64,000 nucleotides of DNA from Cherax quadricarinatus (lineage: Eukaryota; Arthropoda; Malacostraca; Decapoda; Parastacidae), in contig NC_091323.1 of assembly GCF_038502225.1 (NCBI RefSeq), forward strand, positions 28,820,845 through 28,884,844. The letters are read 5' to 3'. The notes beneath the pieces were generated by a model. The model ran no database searches. It saw only the letters and a program-made list of their open reading frames with translations, and was not told where the DNA came from. Shown in pieces: positions 13,178 to 25,485 of the stretch. Both the position numbers and the translations under genes were made by a program. Position 1 is the first letter of the stretch; each line of letters begins with the position of its first letter.

Positions 13178-15775
13178 TCACACACAGTGTAGTACCAGAC
13201 ACAGGTGATAATGACCACACACAGTGTAGTACCAGACACAGGTGATAATGACCACACACAGTGTAGTACAAGACACAGGTGATAATGACCACACACAGTG
13301 TAGTACCAGACACAGGTGATAATGACCACACACAGTGTAGTACCAGACACAGGTGATAATGACCACACACAGTGTAGTACCAGACACAGGTGATAATGAC
13401 CACACACAGTGTAGTACCAGACACAGGTGATAATGACCACACACAGTGTAGTACCAGACACAGGTGATAATGACCACACACAGTGTAGTACCAGACACAG
13501 GTGATAATGACCGCACACAGTGTAGTACCAGACACAGGTGATAATGATCACACACAGTGTAGTACCAGACACAGGTGATAATGACCACACAGTGTAGTAC
13601 CAGACACAGGTGATAATGACAGCACACAGTGTAGTACCAGACACAGGTGATAATGACCACACACAGTGTAGTACCAGACACAGGTGATAATGACCGCACA
13701 CAGTGTAGTACCAGACACAGGTGATAATGACCACACACAGTGTAGTACCAGACACAGGTGATAATGACCACACACAGTGTAGTACCAGACACAGGTGATA
13801 ACCACACACAGTGTAGTACCAGACACAGGTGATAATGACCACACACAGTGTAGTACCAGACACAGGTGATAATGACCACACACAGTGTAGTACCAGACAC
13901 AGGTGATAATGACCACACACAGTGTAGTACCAGACATAGGTGATAATGACCACACACAGTGTAGTACCAGACACAGGTGATAATGACCACACACAGTGTA
14001 GTACCAACACAGGTGATAATGACCACACACAGTGTAGTACCAGACACAGGTGATAATAACCACACACAGTGTAGTACCAGAAACAGGTGATAATTACCAC
14101 ACACAGTGTAGTACCAGACACAGGTGATAATGACCACACACAGTGTAGTACCAGACAGGTGATAATGACCACACACAGTGTAGTACCAGACACAGGTGAT
14201 AATGACCGCACACAGTGTAGTACCAGACACAGGTGATAATGACCACACACAGTGTAGTACCAGACACAGGTGATAATGACCACACACATGTGTAGTACCA
14301 GACACAGGTGATAATGACCACACACAGTGTAGTACCAGACACAGGTGATAATGACCACACACAGTGTAGTACCAGACAAAGGTGATAATGACCACACACA
14401 GTGTAGTACCAGACACAGGTGATAATGATCACACACAGTGTAGTACCGGACTCAGGTGATAATGATCACGCACAGTGTAGTATCAGACACAGGTGATAAT
14501 GACCACACACAGTGTAGTACCAGACACAGGTGATAATGATCACACACAGTTTAGTACCGGACACAGGTGATAATGACCACACACAGTGTAGTACCAGACA
14601 CAGGTGATGACCACACACAGTGTAGTACCAGAAAGGTGATAATGACCACACAGTGTAGTACCAGACACAGGTGATAATGACCGCACACAGTGTAGTACCA
14701 GACACAGGTGATAATGACCACACACAGTGTAGTACCAGACACAGGTGATAATGACCACACACAGTGTAGTACCAGACACAGGTGATAATGACCACACACA
14801 GTGTAGTACCAGACACAGGTGATAATGATCACGCACAGTGTAGTACCAGACACAGGTGATAATGACCACACACAGTTTAGTACCGGACTAATGTGATAAT
14901 GATCACACACAGTATAGTACCTCACTCAGGTGATAATGATCACACACAGTGTAGTACCGAACTTCGGTGATATGGACCACGCACAGTGTCGTACCAGACT
15001 TAGGTGATATTGACCACGCACAGTGTCGTACCAGACTCAGGTGATAGTGACCACACAGTGTAGTACCGGACTCAGGTGATAATGACCACACACAGTGTAG
15101 TACCGGACTCAGGTGATAATGACCACACACAGTGTAATGCCAGACACAAGTGATAATGACCACACACAGTGTAGTACCGGACTCAGGTGATAATGACCAC
15201 ACAGTGTAGTACCGGACTCAGGTGATAATGACCACACACAGTGTAGTGGCAGACACAAGTGATAATGACCACAGACAGTGTAGTACCGGACACAAGTGAT
15301 AATGACCACACACAGTGTAGTGGCAGACACAAGTGATAATGACTACACACAGTGTAGTACCGGACACAAGTGATAATGACCACACACAGTGTAGTACCGG
15401 ACACAAGTGATAATGACCACACACAGTGTAGTGGCAGACACAAGTGATAATGACCACACACACACAATGTAGTACCGCACACAAGTGATAATGACCACAC
15501 ACGCACACAGTTTAGTACCGCACATAAGTGATGACCACACACACACAGTGTAGTACCGCACACAAGTGATGACCACACAGTGTAGTACCGGACACAAGTG
15601 ATACTGACCACACACGCACACAGTCTAGTACCAGACACAAGTGATAATGACCACACAGTGTTGTACCAGGCACAAGTGATAATGACCACACACACACAGT
15701 GTAGTACCAGACACAAGTGATAATGACCAATCAGTGTAACACAGACACAGTGTAACACCAGACACAGGTAACAAC
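13178..15775. repeat. 37-bp minisatellite, about 70 copies
   Basis: The unit contains TGTAGTACCAGACACAGGTG then ATAATGACCACACACAG. From about 14900 the type drifts to ACTCAGGTGATAATG and later ACACAAGTGATAATG variants, with added CACA expansions after 15450. Minus-strand frames are artefacts. Confidence 0.95.
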
Positions 15776-15998
15776 CACAAGACAGAAACCAAGACACAAC
15801 CAATATTTAATAATGACAATAACAAGGCTTAGACGACAAAGAGGATAAATTTGCCAGGTTTAAAGAAGTGGAAGAGACGAGCAGAAAGGAAGATGAGGGG
15901 AAGAAATGACGGAAAACGGTAGTGCGAAAGTAAAGCTGGTGTAAGAGAGAATAAGATGTGTGGAGTACAGGAAAGTTAGTGAAAAGGAATATGTTAGT
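15776..15998. other. Unique spacer between arrays
   Basis: A-rich non-repetitive DNA between the 37-bp and 27-bp arrays. No gene or motif recognised. Confidence 0.6.
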
Positions 15999-18900
15999 AC
16001 AGCTGATGTTTGTGATGATTGAATCACAGCTGATGTTTGTGATGATTGAATCACAGCTGATGTTTGTGATGATTGAATCACAGCTGATGTTTGTGATGAT
16101 TGAATCACAGCTGATGTTTGTGATGATTGATTCACAACTGATGTTTGTGATGATTGAATCACAGCTGATGTTTGTGATGATTGATTCACAGCTGATGTTT
16201 GTGATGATTGATTCACAGCTGATGTTTGTGATGATTGGATCACAGCTGATGTTTGTGATGATTGAATCACAGCTGATGTTTGTGATGATTGAATCACAGC
16301 TGATGTTTGTGATGATTGAATCACAGCTGATGTTTGTGATGATTGATTCACAACTGATGTTTGTGATGATTGAATCACAGCTGATGTTTGTGATGATTGA
16401 TTCACAGCTGATGTTTGTGATGATTGATTCACAGATGATGTTTGTGATGATTGGATCACAGCTGATGTTTGTGATGATTGAATCACAGCTGATGTTTGTG
16501 ATTGAATCACAGCTGATGTTTGTGATGATTGAATCACAGCTGATGTTTGTGATGATTGAATCACAGCTGATGTTTGTGATGATTGAATCACAGCTGATGT
16601 TTGTGATGATTGAATCACAGCTGATGTTTGTGATGATTGAATCACAGCTGATGTTTGTGATGATTGAATCACAGCTGATGTTTGTGATGATTGGATCACA
16701 GCTGATGTTTGTGATGATTGAATCACAGCCGATGTTTGTGATGATTGAATCACAGCTGATGTTTGTGATCATTGAATCACAGCTGATGTTTGTGATGATT
16801 GGATCACAGCTGATGTTTGTGATGATTCAATCACAGCTGATGTTTGTGATGATTGAATCGCAGCTGATATTTGTGATATTTGAATCACAGCTGAGGTGTG
16901 TGATGATTGAATCATAGGTAATGTTTGTGATGATTGAATCACAGCTGATATTTGTGATGTTTGAATCACAGCTGAGGTTTGTGATGATTGGATCACAGCT
17001 TATGTTTGTGATGACTGAATCACAGCTGATGTATGTGATGATTGAGTCACACGTAATGTTTGTGATGATTAAATCACAGCTGATATTTGTGATGTTTGAA
17101 TCACAGCTGATGTTTGTGATGATTGGATCACAGCTAATGTTTGTGATGACTGAATCACAGCTGATGTATGTGATGATTGAATCACAGCTGATGTATGTGA
17201 TGATTGAATCACACGTAATGTTTGTGATGATTAAATCACAGCTGATATTTGTGATGTTTGAATCACAGCTGATGTTTGTGATGATTGGATCACAGCTAAT
17301 GTTTGTGATGACTGAATCACAGCTGATGTTTGTGATTGGATCACAGCTAATGTTTGTGATGACTGAATCACAGCTGATGTTTGTGATGATTGGATCACAG
17401 CTAATGTTTGTGATGACTGAATCACAGCTGATGTTTGTGATGATTGTATCACAGCTGATGTTTGTGATGATTGGATCACAGCTAATGTTTGTGATGACTG
17501 AATCACAGCTGATGTTTGTGATGATTGAATCACAGCTGATGTTTGTGATGATTGAATCACAGCTGATGTTTGTGATGATTGAATCACAGCTGATGTTTGT
17601 GATGATTAAATCACAGCTGATGTTTGTGATGATTGGATCACAGCTGATGTTTGTGATTGGATCACAGCTGTTTGTGATGATTGGATCACAGCTGATGTTT
17701 GTGATTGGATCACAGCTGATGTTTGTGATGATTGAATCACAGCTGAGGTTTGTGATGTTTGGATCACAGCTGATGTTTGTGATTGAATCACAGCTGATGT
17801 TTGTGATGACTGAATCACAGCTGATGTTTGTGATGATTGAATCACAGCTGATGTTTGTGATGATTGAATCACAGCTGATGTTTGTGATGATTGAATCACA
17901 GCTGATGTTTGTGATGATTAAATCACAGCTGATGTTTGTGATGATTGGATCACAGCTGATGTTTGTGATTGGATCACAGCTGATGTTTGTGATTGGATCA
18001 CAGCTGATGTTTGTGATTGGATCACAGCTGATGTTTGTGATGTTTGGATCACAGCTGATGTTTGTGAATGGATCACAGCTGATGTTTGTGATGTTTGGAT
18101 CACGGCTGATGTTTGTGAATGGATCACAGCTGATGTTTGTGATGATTGGATCACGGCTGATGTTTGTGACGTTTGGATCACAGCTGATGTTTGTGATTGG
18201 ATCACAGCTGATGTTTGTGAAGTTTGGATCACAGCTAATGTTTGTGATGTTTGGATCACAGCTGATATTTGTGATGTTTGGATCACAGCTGATGTTTGTG
18301 ATGTTTGGATCACAGCTGATGTTTGTGATGTTTGGATCACAGCTAATGTTTGTGATGTTTGGATCACAGCTGATATTTGTGATGTTTGGATCACAGCTGA
18401 TGTTTGTGATGTTTGGATCACAGCTGATGTTTGTGATGTTTGAATCACAGCTGATGTGATGATTGGATCACAGCTAATGTTTGTGATTGCAACACAGCTG
18501 ATGTTTGTGATGATTGGATCACATCTGATATTTGTGATTGGATCACAGCTGATGCTTGTGATGTTTGGATCACAGCTGATGTTTGTGATTGGATCACAGC
18601 TGATGTTTGTGACGTTTGGATCACAGCTGATGTTTGTGACGTATGGATCACAGCTGATGCTTGTGATGTTTGGATCACAGCTGATGTTTGTGATTGGATC
18701 ACAGCTGATGTTTGTGATTGGATCACAGCTGATGTTTGTGATTGGATCACAGCTGATGTTTGTGATTGGATCATAGCTGATGTTTTGATTGGATCACAGC
18801 TGATGTTTGTGATGATTGGACCACAACTGATGTTTGTGACGTTTGGATCACAGCTGATGTTTGTGATGTATGGATCACATCTAATGTTTGTGATGTTTGG

Positions 18901-20452
18901 ATCACAGCTGATGTTCGTGATGATTGGATCACAGCTGATGTTCGTGATGATTGGATCACAGCTGATATTTGTGATGTTTTGATGATAGCTAATGTTTATG
19001 ATTGGATCACAGCTGATGTTCGTGATGATTGGATCACAGCTGATGTTTGTGATGATTGGATCACAGCTGATGTTTGTGATGTTTGGATCACAGCTAATGT
19101 TTGTGATTGGATCACAGCTGATGTTTGTGATGTTTGGATCACAGCTGATGTTTGGATCACAGCTGATGTTTGTGACGTTTGGATCACAGCTGATGTTTGT
19201 GATTTTTGGATCACAGCTGATGTTTGTGACGTTTGGATCACAGATGTTTGTGATGATTGGATCACATCTGATGTTTGTGATTGGATCACAGCTGATGTTT
19301 GGATCACAGCTGATGTTTGTGAATGGATCACATCTGATGTTTGTGCTTGGATCACAGCTGAGGTTTGTGATGTTTGGATCACAGCTGATGTTTGTGACGT
19401 TTGGATAACAGCTGATGTTTGTGATTGGATCACAGCTGATGTTTGTGAATGGATCACATCTGATGTTTGTGATTGGATCACATCTGATGTTTGTGATGTT
19501 TGGATCACAGCTGAGGTTTGTGATGTTTGGATCACAGCTGATGTTTGTGGCGTTTGGATAACAGCTGATGTTTGTGATTGGATCACAACTGATGTTTGTG
19601 ACGTTTGGATCACAGCTAATGTTTGTGATGTTTGGATCACAACTGATATTTGTGATGTTTGGATCACAGCTGATGTTTGTGATGATTGGATCACAGCTGA
19701 TGTTTGTGGCGTTTGGATAACAGCTGATGTTTGTGATTGGATCACAACTGATGTTTGTGACGTTTGGATCACAGCTAATGTTTGTGATGTTTGGATCACA
19801 ACTGATATTTGTGATGTTTATATCACAGCTGATGTTTGTGATGATTGGATCACAGCTGATGTTTGTGACGTTTGGATCACAGCTGATGTTTGTGACGTAT
19901 GGATCACAGTTGATGCTTGTGATGTTTGGATCACAGCTGATGTTTGTGATTGGATCACATCTGATGTTTGTGATGTTTGGATGACAGCTGATGTTTGTGA
20001 TTGGATCACAGCTGATGTTTGTGATGATTGGACCACAACTGATGTTTGTGACGTTTGGATCACAGCTGATGTTTGTGATGTATGGATCACATCTAATGTT
20101 TGTGATGTTTGGATCACAGCTGATGTTTGTGACGTCTGGATCACAGCTGATGTTTGTGATGTATGGATCACATCTAATGTTTGTGATGTATGGATCACAG
20201 CTGATGTTTGTGATGTTTGGATCATAGCTGATGTTTGTGATGTTTGGATCACAGCTGATGTTTGTGATGTTTGGATCACAGCTGATGTTTGGATCACAGC
20301 TGATGTGTGTGATTTTTGGATCACAGCTGATGTTTGTGACGTTTGGGTCACAGATAATGTTTGTGATGTTTTGATCAAAGCTGATGTTTGTGATGTTTAA
20401 ATCACAGCTGATGTTTGTGATGTTTGGATCACAGCTGATGTTTGTGATGTTT
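15999..20452. repeat. 27-bp minisatellite with 24-bp variants, 4.4 kb
   Basis: The unit is ATGTTTGTGATGATTGAATC plus ACAGCTG. A 24-bp form lacking a GAT triplet, and a GTTTGGATCAC form, become frequent after about 17600. Higher-order repeats are visible: a 162-bp six-monomer block (ACACGTAATG at about 17049 and 17211), a block near 19544 repeated at 19703, and a block near 18.6-18.9 kb repeated at about 19.85-20.15 kb. Units of 27 and 24 bp keep all frames open, so the open frames say nothing about coding. Confidence 0.95.
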
Positions 20453-20758
20453 ACACATTAACATAAACGTTAACAAAGAAGAAAAAAAATTTACAATAAG
20501 ACAGACAAGAAATCGAGAAAAGAGAAAGAAACGAAAAAGAATAGAGAAGAAAAGCGAAGACAGAATAGAGAACAACGGAGAACAGAATAGTGAAGTTCAC
20601 AAGAGACAAAGAAGAGAAAGAACTGAACAGACTGGGAAAAAATAGAAGAAAAAAGAGGGAGGAAAAAGAACAGAGGAGAACTAAAGGAAAAAATAGTAAT
20701 TTGGGAAAGAGAGAAAAGATAAATACCATCTTACTGGGGAGATTTTGAAGTGTGTGTT
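20453..20758. other. Purine-rich spacer, no gene seen
   Basis: AAGAGAAAGAAACG-type A/G-rich DNA. Its minus strand gives a Phe/Ser/Leu-rich open frame that looks like a composition effect. Confidence 0.5.
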
Positions 20759-21362
20759 TGTGTGTACTCACCTATTTGTGGTTGCTGGGTCGATTCATAG
20801 CCCCTGGGACCGCTTCTTCACTGGTCGTTACTAGGTCATAAGAACTTAAAGAAGGAGCACTGCAGTAGCTTTATCATATCTCTTCTTAAAGCTATGTATG
20901 GATCCTGCCACCACCACATCACTTTCCAGATTATTCCACTTTCTGACAACTCTATGACTGAAGAAATACTTGCTTACATCCCTGTGACTCATTTGAGTCT
21001 TCAACTTCCAATTGTGATCCCTTATTGCTATATACTCTGTTTGCGGTCTTCTTTGCCCTTCCCAGTTCTTCATGACTTTGCCCTTGGTGGGGTTCAACTA
21101 CAGGAGCCAGTTGCTGGACTAGGCTTGAAGTCTGTACGGATACCTTTGTAGTCCTGCCTGATCCTCTTTGATTTAATTGTCCTCATTAGCTTCACATAGT
21201 GTGCGCACTGGGACACATCTGAGTCTATTCCTTCCGTCATGTCATCCACACATACCAGAAACAGCACCGGCCCTAAGGACTGACCCCTGTGGAACCCCGC
21301 TCGTCACAGCCGCTCACTTTGACACCTCGTTACGTACCATGACTCGTTGTTGCCTCTTCCCC
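20759..21362 (-). pseudogene. LINE family A, RT C-terminus and 3' end
   Basis: Reading the minus strand from 21362, I see RT motif TSGVPQGSVL (about 21275-21312) followed by decayed text ending in MTEG, where the F/YxDD box of an intact element would follow. The C-terminal LINE signature VVRKWNNLE...SFKKRYDKA lies at about 20870-20960. This is the 3' part of the reverse transcriptase of a non-LTR retrotransposon that copies itself by target-primed reverse transcription. The frame is broken and parts are missing. The plus-strand text GTGTACTCACCTA at 20762 is a common end of this family and recurs near 38480. Upstream continuity is lost at 21362, where a fragment of an unrelated acidic protein family begins. 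Confidence 0.8.
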
Positions 21363-21384
21363 AAGGCCGCAGGTTATCATCTGC
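21361..21384. other. 8-bp perfect inverted repeat at junction
   Basis: GGCCGCAG, an 8-nt loop, then CTGCGGCC. It lies exactly where LINE-A text gives way to the inserted acidic-protein fragment. Confidence 0.6.
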
Positions 21385-21562
21385 GGCCTCGGGGATGAGG
21401 TCGTCATCTCTGGAATCGTAGGCAGTGATTTTGGCTTTGCTTTCTCCATTATAGGAATCCTCGCGTTTTCTTTTCTTTATATTTCGATTTTTGTTTTCTA
21501 TTGGTTTGTCAATTTCTTTTGTTTCATCGGGAGTGATTTTTGTCTTCTTGCCTTTTGCACTA
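21385..21562 (-). pseudogene. Fragment of the recoded acidic repeat protein family
   Basis: On the minus strand this stretch encodes one copy of the 37-residue unit found four times at 30271-30715: KKTKITPDETKE, then NIKKRKREDSYNGES, then AKITAYDSRDDD. It also includes the residues that follow the last unit in the 30-kb gene. It lies inside the RT frame of LINE family A, between the AFDTAPHK motif and the TSGVPQGSVL block. It is therefore a displaced copy of part of the 27.5-33 kb gene family, about 9 kb from its parent and in the same orientation. It reads open across the piece with standard codons. I cannot tell whether it arrived by gene conversion, non-homologous repair or retroposition. 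Confidence 0.75.
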
Positions 21563-21665
21563 ATCTTTTGTGTGGAGCTGTGTCGAAAGCCTTCTTGCAG
21601 TCCAAGAAAATGTAATCTACCCACTCCTCTCTTGTCTTACTTCTGTCACCTTGTTATAAAACTCC
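21563..21665 (-). pseudogene. LINE family A, RT motif A segment
   Basis: The minus strand reads VTEVRQERSG then DYIFLDCKKAFDTAPHK, the RT palm block that carries the first catalytic Asp of LINE reverse transcriptases. It belongs with the downstream part at 20759-21362. Upstream, the LINE is cut by the plus-strand LINE B that begins close to 21667, and earlier RT text resumes at 26298. Confidence 0.75.
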
Positions 21666-21666
21666 A

Positions 21667-22146
21667 ATGTTTTTTTTTTACACAGGATTTCCTTTCCCTG
21701 AAACCGTGCTGTGCCTTGCTGGAGCTGGTGTTGGTGACATAGTCAGCAGGTTGGATAATATTATGGCAGGTAATGGGAACAAGCCCATTATCTGTCTTAG
21801 TGCTGGGGGTACTGACATTGGGAAGGGCAGGAGAGAGCAGCTGCTGGATAAGTACAGGTCAGCCATAGAAGTAGTTAGGTCTAAGGGAGGGATCCCAGTC
21901 ATATGTAGCATCTTGCCTAGAAAGGGAGTGGGCAATGAATGGATGTCTAGGGCAATTGGTATAAATTGCTGGCTAGACAGGTACTGCAAGGAACTTGCAA
22001 TCCCATTCATTGATAACTGGGACCTATTCTTTGGCAAACGTGATATGTATGCATGGGATGGGGTTCATCTCTCTGGGGATGGAGTGGTTGCATTAGCCAA
22101 TTCAATTGAGAGGGTAATTGATGACTTGTCTAGGAATTTAAACTGA
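21667..22146 (+). CDS. LINE B (CR1-like) ORF1, SGNH hydrolase domain
   Basis: A 159-codon frame whose centre and C-terminus read as an SGNH/GDSL-type hydrolase: an AGAGVGDIVSRLD segment, GGTD at residues 47-50 in the place of the GxND block, and DGVHLSGDG near residue 130 supplying the Asp-x-x-His end of the triad. Esterase domains of this type are known in ORF1 proteins of CR1-clade non-LTR retrotransposons, where they are thought to act in the ribonucleoprotein. The endonuclease-RT frame follows within 20 bp, as expected for ORF1-ORF2. The first 15 or so residues may belong to flanking DNA, so the true start is uncertain. No stop interrupts the frame, unlike ORF2. Confidence 0.7.
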   Translation: MFFFYTGFPFPETVLCLAGAGVGDIVSRLDNIMAGNGNKPIICLSAGGTDIGKGRREQLLDKYRSAIEVVRSKGGIPVICSILPRKGVGNEWMSRAIGINCWLDRYCKELAIPFIDNWDLFFGKRDMYAWDGVHLSGDGVVALANSIERVIDDLSRNLN

Positions 22147-22160
22147 TAGATTATAGAGGT

Positions 22161-24440
22161 ATGGGTGTTTGTGGGAAACAATCAGGCTGCAGCATTAGGG
22201 TTAAAAACAGCAGTTATTACCGGGATACCTCAGGGATATGTTTAAAAGACAATATTCAAAATAAAGTTGCTAGTAATGGCAAATCAATTGATCAACAAAG
22301 AAAGAAAGATAGTAGAGGGCAACGAGTGACTAGCTCCCTTAAGGTTTACTATACAAATAGTAGGGGTTTAAGAAATAAGATAGATGAGCTAAGATTACTT
22401 GCAAGTGCAGGTTATATAGATATTATTGGTATAACAGAGATCTGGTTCAACCAGAAAGATAGGGAAATGCCTTCTGAATGCAACATACAGGGTTATAAAC
22501 TATTCCACACTGATAGGATCAACAGGAAGGGTGGTGGAGTGGCGATGTATGTCAGAGAAAATTTAAATTGCTGTCTTAGACACGATAAAAGATTAAAAAA
22601 CATCGAACACAGAATCTGTTTGGCTACAGTTTCTCGAGGGACGTGACAAATTAATTTTGGGTGTGATTTATAGGCCCCCAAACCTTGATAGGGAGTGCAG
22701 TAAGCTGTTATGGGACGAAATTCATAGGGCATCTAGATATGAAAAATGTGATAACGGGAGATTTTAACTTTAGACAAATTGATTGGAACAGTATGACAGG
22801 AAATCTTGAGTCTGGTGACTTTCTTGATACGGTTCAGGATTGATTTTTAGAACAGATTGTGACAGAACCAACTAGAGGAAACAATCTGCTTGACTTGGTT
22901 ATTGCCAACAAAGATTCACTAATTAATAGTCTTGAGGTTAATGATGAGCTTGGGGAAAGTGATCACAAATCACTTAGTTTCAATATATCATGGAATTACC
23001 CAGATAACTGCAATCAAACCTCTGTCCCAGATTTTAGCTTGGTCGACTTCATGGGACTGAAAAATTACCTGGGTGGGCTAAATTGGGATGTCCTGACTAT
23101 GGGTCAGGTAGGTGATCTTGGTTGCCAATATGACGTTTTTCAGAGCATAGTTCTAGCTGCCCAGACAACTTTTGTTCCGAGTAGGGAAATTAGATCTAAC
23201 AAAAATGATCCCAAATGGATGAACAATAGATTAAAACATCTCATTGGTCAAAAGAGAGGCATATATAGGCGTATCAAAAGAGGGGATGGGCAGTTAAGAA
23301 ATCAGTATATTCAATTAAAGAGAGAAATAAAGGAATAAGAAAAGCAAAAAGGGATTATGAGGTTAAGGTCTCAAGGGATTCAAAGACTAACCCAAAAGGG
23401 TTCTTTCAGGTATACAGAAGTAAGATTAGGGACAAGATTGGCCCACTTAAGAGTAACTCTGGTCGGATCACTGACAGTGATAAGGATATGTGAGAAATTC
23501 TCTACCTACTTCCTCTCAGTTTTCACCCAGGAAAATACTAGCGATATTCCTGAAATAATAGATTATGTAGAACAGGATAATAAACTATGTACGATTGTGG
23601 TAACTAGTGACATGGTCCTCAGACAAATAGAGAAACTAAAACCTAACAAATCCCCAGGTCCTGATGAACTGTTTGCAAGAATGTTAAAGGAATGTAAAGA
23701 GGAACTTAGCATACCTTTGGCTACTCTTTTTAACATCACTACAAACTGGCATAGTGCCTGATAAGTGGAAAATGGCAAATGTAATACCTATTTACAAGGC
23801 AGGTGACAGCTCCTTGGCTTCGAACTATAGACCAATAAGCCTTACCTCCATAGTGGGAAAATTTATGGAATCAATAATTGCCGAAGCAATTCGTAGCCAT
23901 CTCAACACGGTTTTACAAAGGGGCGTTCCTGTCTTACGAATTTACTAACTTTTTTCACTAAGGTGTTTGAGGAGGTAGATCATGGTAATGAATATGATAT
24001 TGTGTATAGGGACTTCAGTAAGGCTTTCGATAGAGTTCCACATCAGAGGCTATTGAGGAAACTTAGGCACACGGAATAGGAGGAGAAATTTTTTCCTGGG
24101 TAGAGGCATGGCTGACAAATAGACAGCAGAGAGTTTGCATAAATGGGAAGAAATCAAAATGGGGGCACGTCACAAGCGGTGTTCCACAGGGGTCAGTGTT
24201 GGGCCCGTTGTTGTTCACAATTTACATAAACGACATAGATGAGGGAATAAATAACGACATAAGCAAATTTGCTGATGACACCAAAATAGGCCATCCAATT
24301 CATTCTAATGAGGATACTAGAGCATTCCAGGATGATTTGAATAGACTGATGCAATGGTTGGAGAAGTGGCAGATGCAGTTTAATATAGACAAATGCAAAG
24401 TTCTAAATGTTGGACAGTTAAATAACCATGCCACATATAA
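22161..24440 (+). pseudogene. LINE B ORF2, endonuclease and RT (broken)
   Basis: The endonuclease starts with LKVYYTNSRGLRNKIDEL and TEIWF (about 22340-22450). After a frameshift near 22640 it continues with TGDFNF near 22755 and ESDHKSLSFN near 22960, the metal- and DNA-binding boxes of an AP-type endonuclease. RT blocks follow: VIPIYKAGD, NYRPISLTSIVGK (about 23822), KAFDRVPH (about 24018), TSGVPQGSVLGPLLF (about 24172) and FADDTKIG (about 24265). Several frameshifts and stops (near 22640, 23338, 23770, 23950, 24080) make this copy inactive. At about 24440 it is cut by an antisense LINE C insertion and resumes at about 25440. Confidence 0.85.
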
Positions 24441-25438
24441 ACTAAATAATTTATTTTTTTATTTTTTTTTATCACACTGGCCGATTCCCACCAAGGCAGG
24501 GTGGCCCAAAAAAAAAAACTTTCACCATCATTTCTCCATCACTGTCTTGCCAGAAGGGTGCTTTACACTACAGTTTTTAAACTGCAACATTAACACCCCT
24601 CCTTCAGAGTGCAGGCACTGTACTTCCCTTCTCCAGGACTCAAGTCCGGCCTGCCGGTTTCCCTGAACCCCTTCATAAATGTTACTTTGCTCACTCTCCA
24701 ACAGCACGTCAAGTATTAAAAACCATTTGTCTCCATTCACTCCTATCAAACACGCTCATGCATGCCTGCTGGAAGTCCAAGCCCCTCGCACACAAAACCT
24801 CCTTTACCCCTTCCCTCCAACCTTTCCTAGGCCGACCCCTACCCCGCCTTCCTTCCACTACAGACTGATACACTCTTGAAGTCATTCTGTTTCGCTCCAT
24901 TCTCTCTACATGTCCGAACCACCTCAACAACCCTTCCTCAGCCCTCTGGACGACAGTTTTGGTAATCCCGCACCTCCTCCTAACTTCCAAACTACGAATT
25001 CTCTGCATTATATTCACACCACACATTGCCTTCAGACATGACATCTCCACTGCCTCCAGCCTTCTGCTCGCTGCAACATTCATCACCCATGCTTCACACC
25101 CATATAAGAGCGTTGGTAAAACTATACTCTCATACATTCCCCTCTTCGCCTCCAAGGACAAAGTTCTTTGTCTCCACAGACTCCTAAGTGCACCATTCAC
25201 CCTTTTCTCCTCATCAGTTCTATGATTCACCTCATCTTTCAAAGACCCATCCGCTGACACGTCCACTTCCAAATATCTGAATACATTCACCTCCTCCATA
25301 CCCTCTCCCTCCAATCTGATATCCAATCTTTCATCACCTAATCTTTTTGTTATCCTCATAACCTTACTCTTTCCTGTATTCACTTTTAATTTTCTTCTTT
25401 TGCATACCCTACCAAATTCATCCACCAATCTAAATAAA
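24441..25438 (-). pseudogene. LINE C (RTE-like) 3' end inserted into LINE B
   Basis: A 239-codon open frame at 25428-24709 on the minus strand carries the post-RT region of an RTE-like LINE: KVNTGKSKVMRI, VLPTLLYGCEAWVMN, RRLEAVEMSCLKAMCGV, LRWFGHVERME and GRRGRGRPRKGWREGVKEV. The 3' end faces left and ends in an A-rich tail (T-rich 24444-24472 on plus). The element is 5'-truncated near 25430, normal for target-primed insertion. The same segment occurs at 60949-61884 with few differences. It interrupts LINE B between the FADD block and its C-terminal region, so it is the younger insertion. Confidence 0.85.
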
Positions 25439-25485
25439 TAATATAGATCTTAATACTAAATAATATAGATCTTAATACTACTGAT
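25427..25485. repeat. 22-bp direct duplication at LINE B/C junction
   Basis: AATATAGATCTTAATACTA is repeated head to tail where LINE B resumes, giving two adjacent copies about 22 bp apart. It may be linked to the LINE C insertion, although the partner sequence at the other junction is too decayed to prove a target duplication. Confidence 0.6.

Noticed and set aside
1..20452. CRISPR arrays
   Set aside because: The repeats abut with no unique spacers, and the context is clearly eukaryotic.
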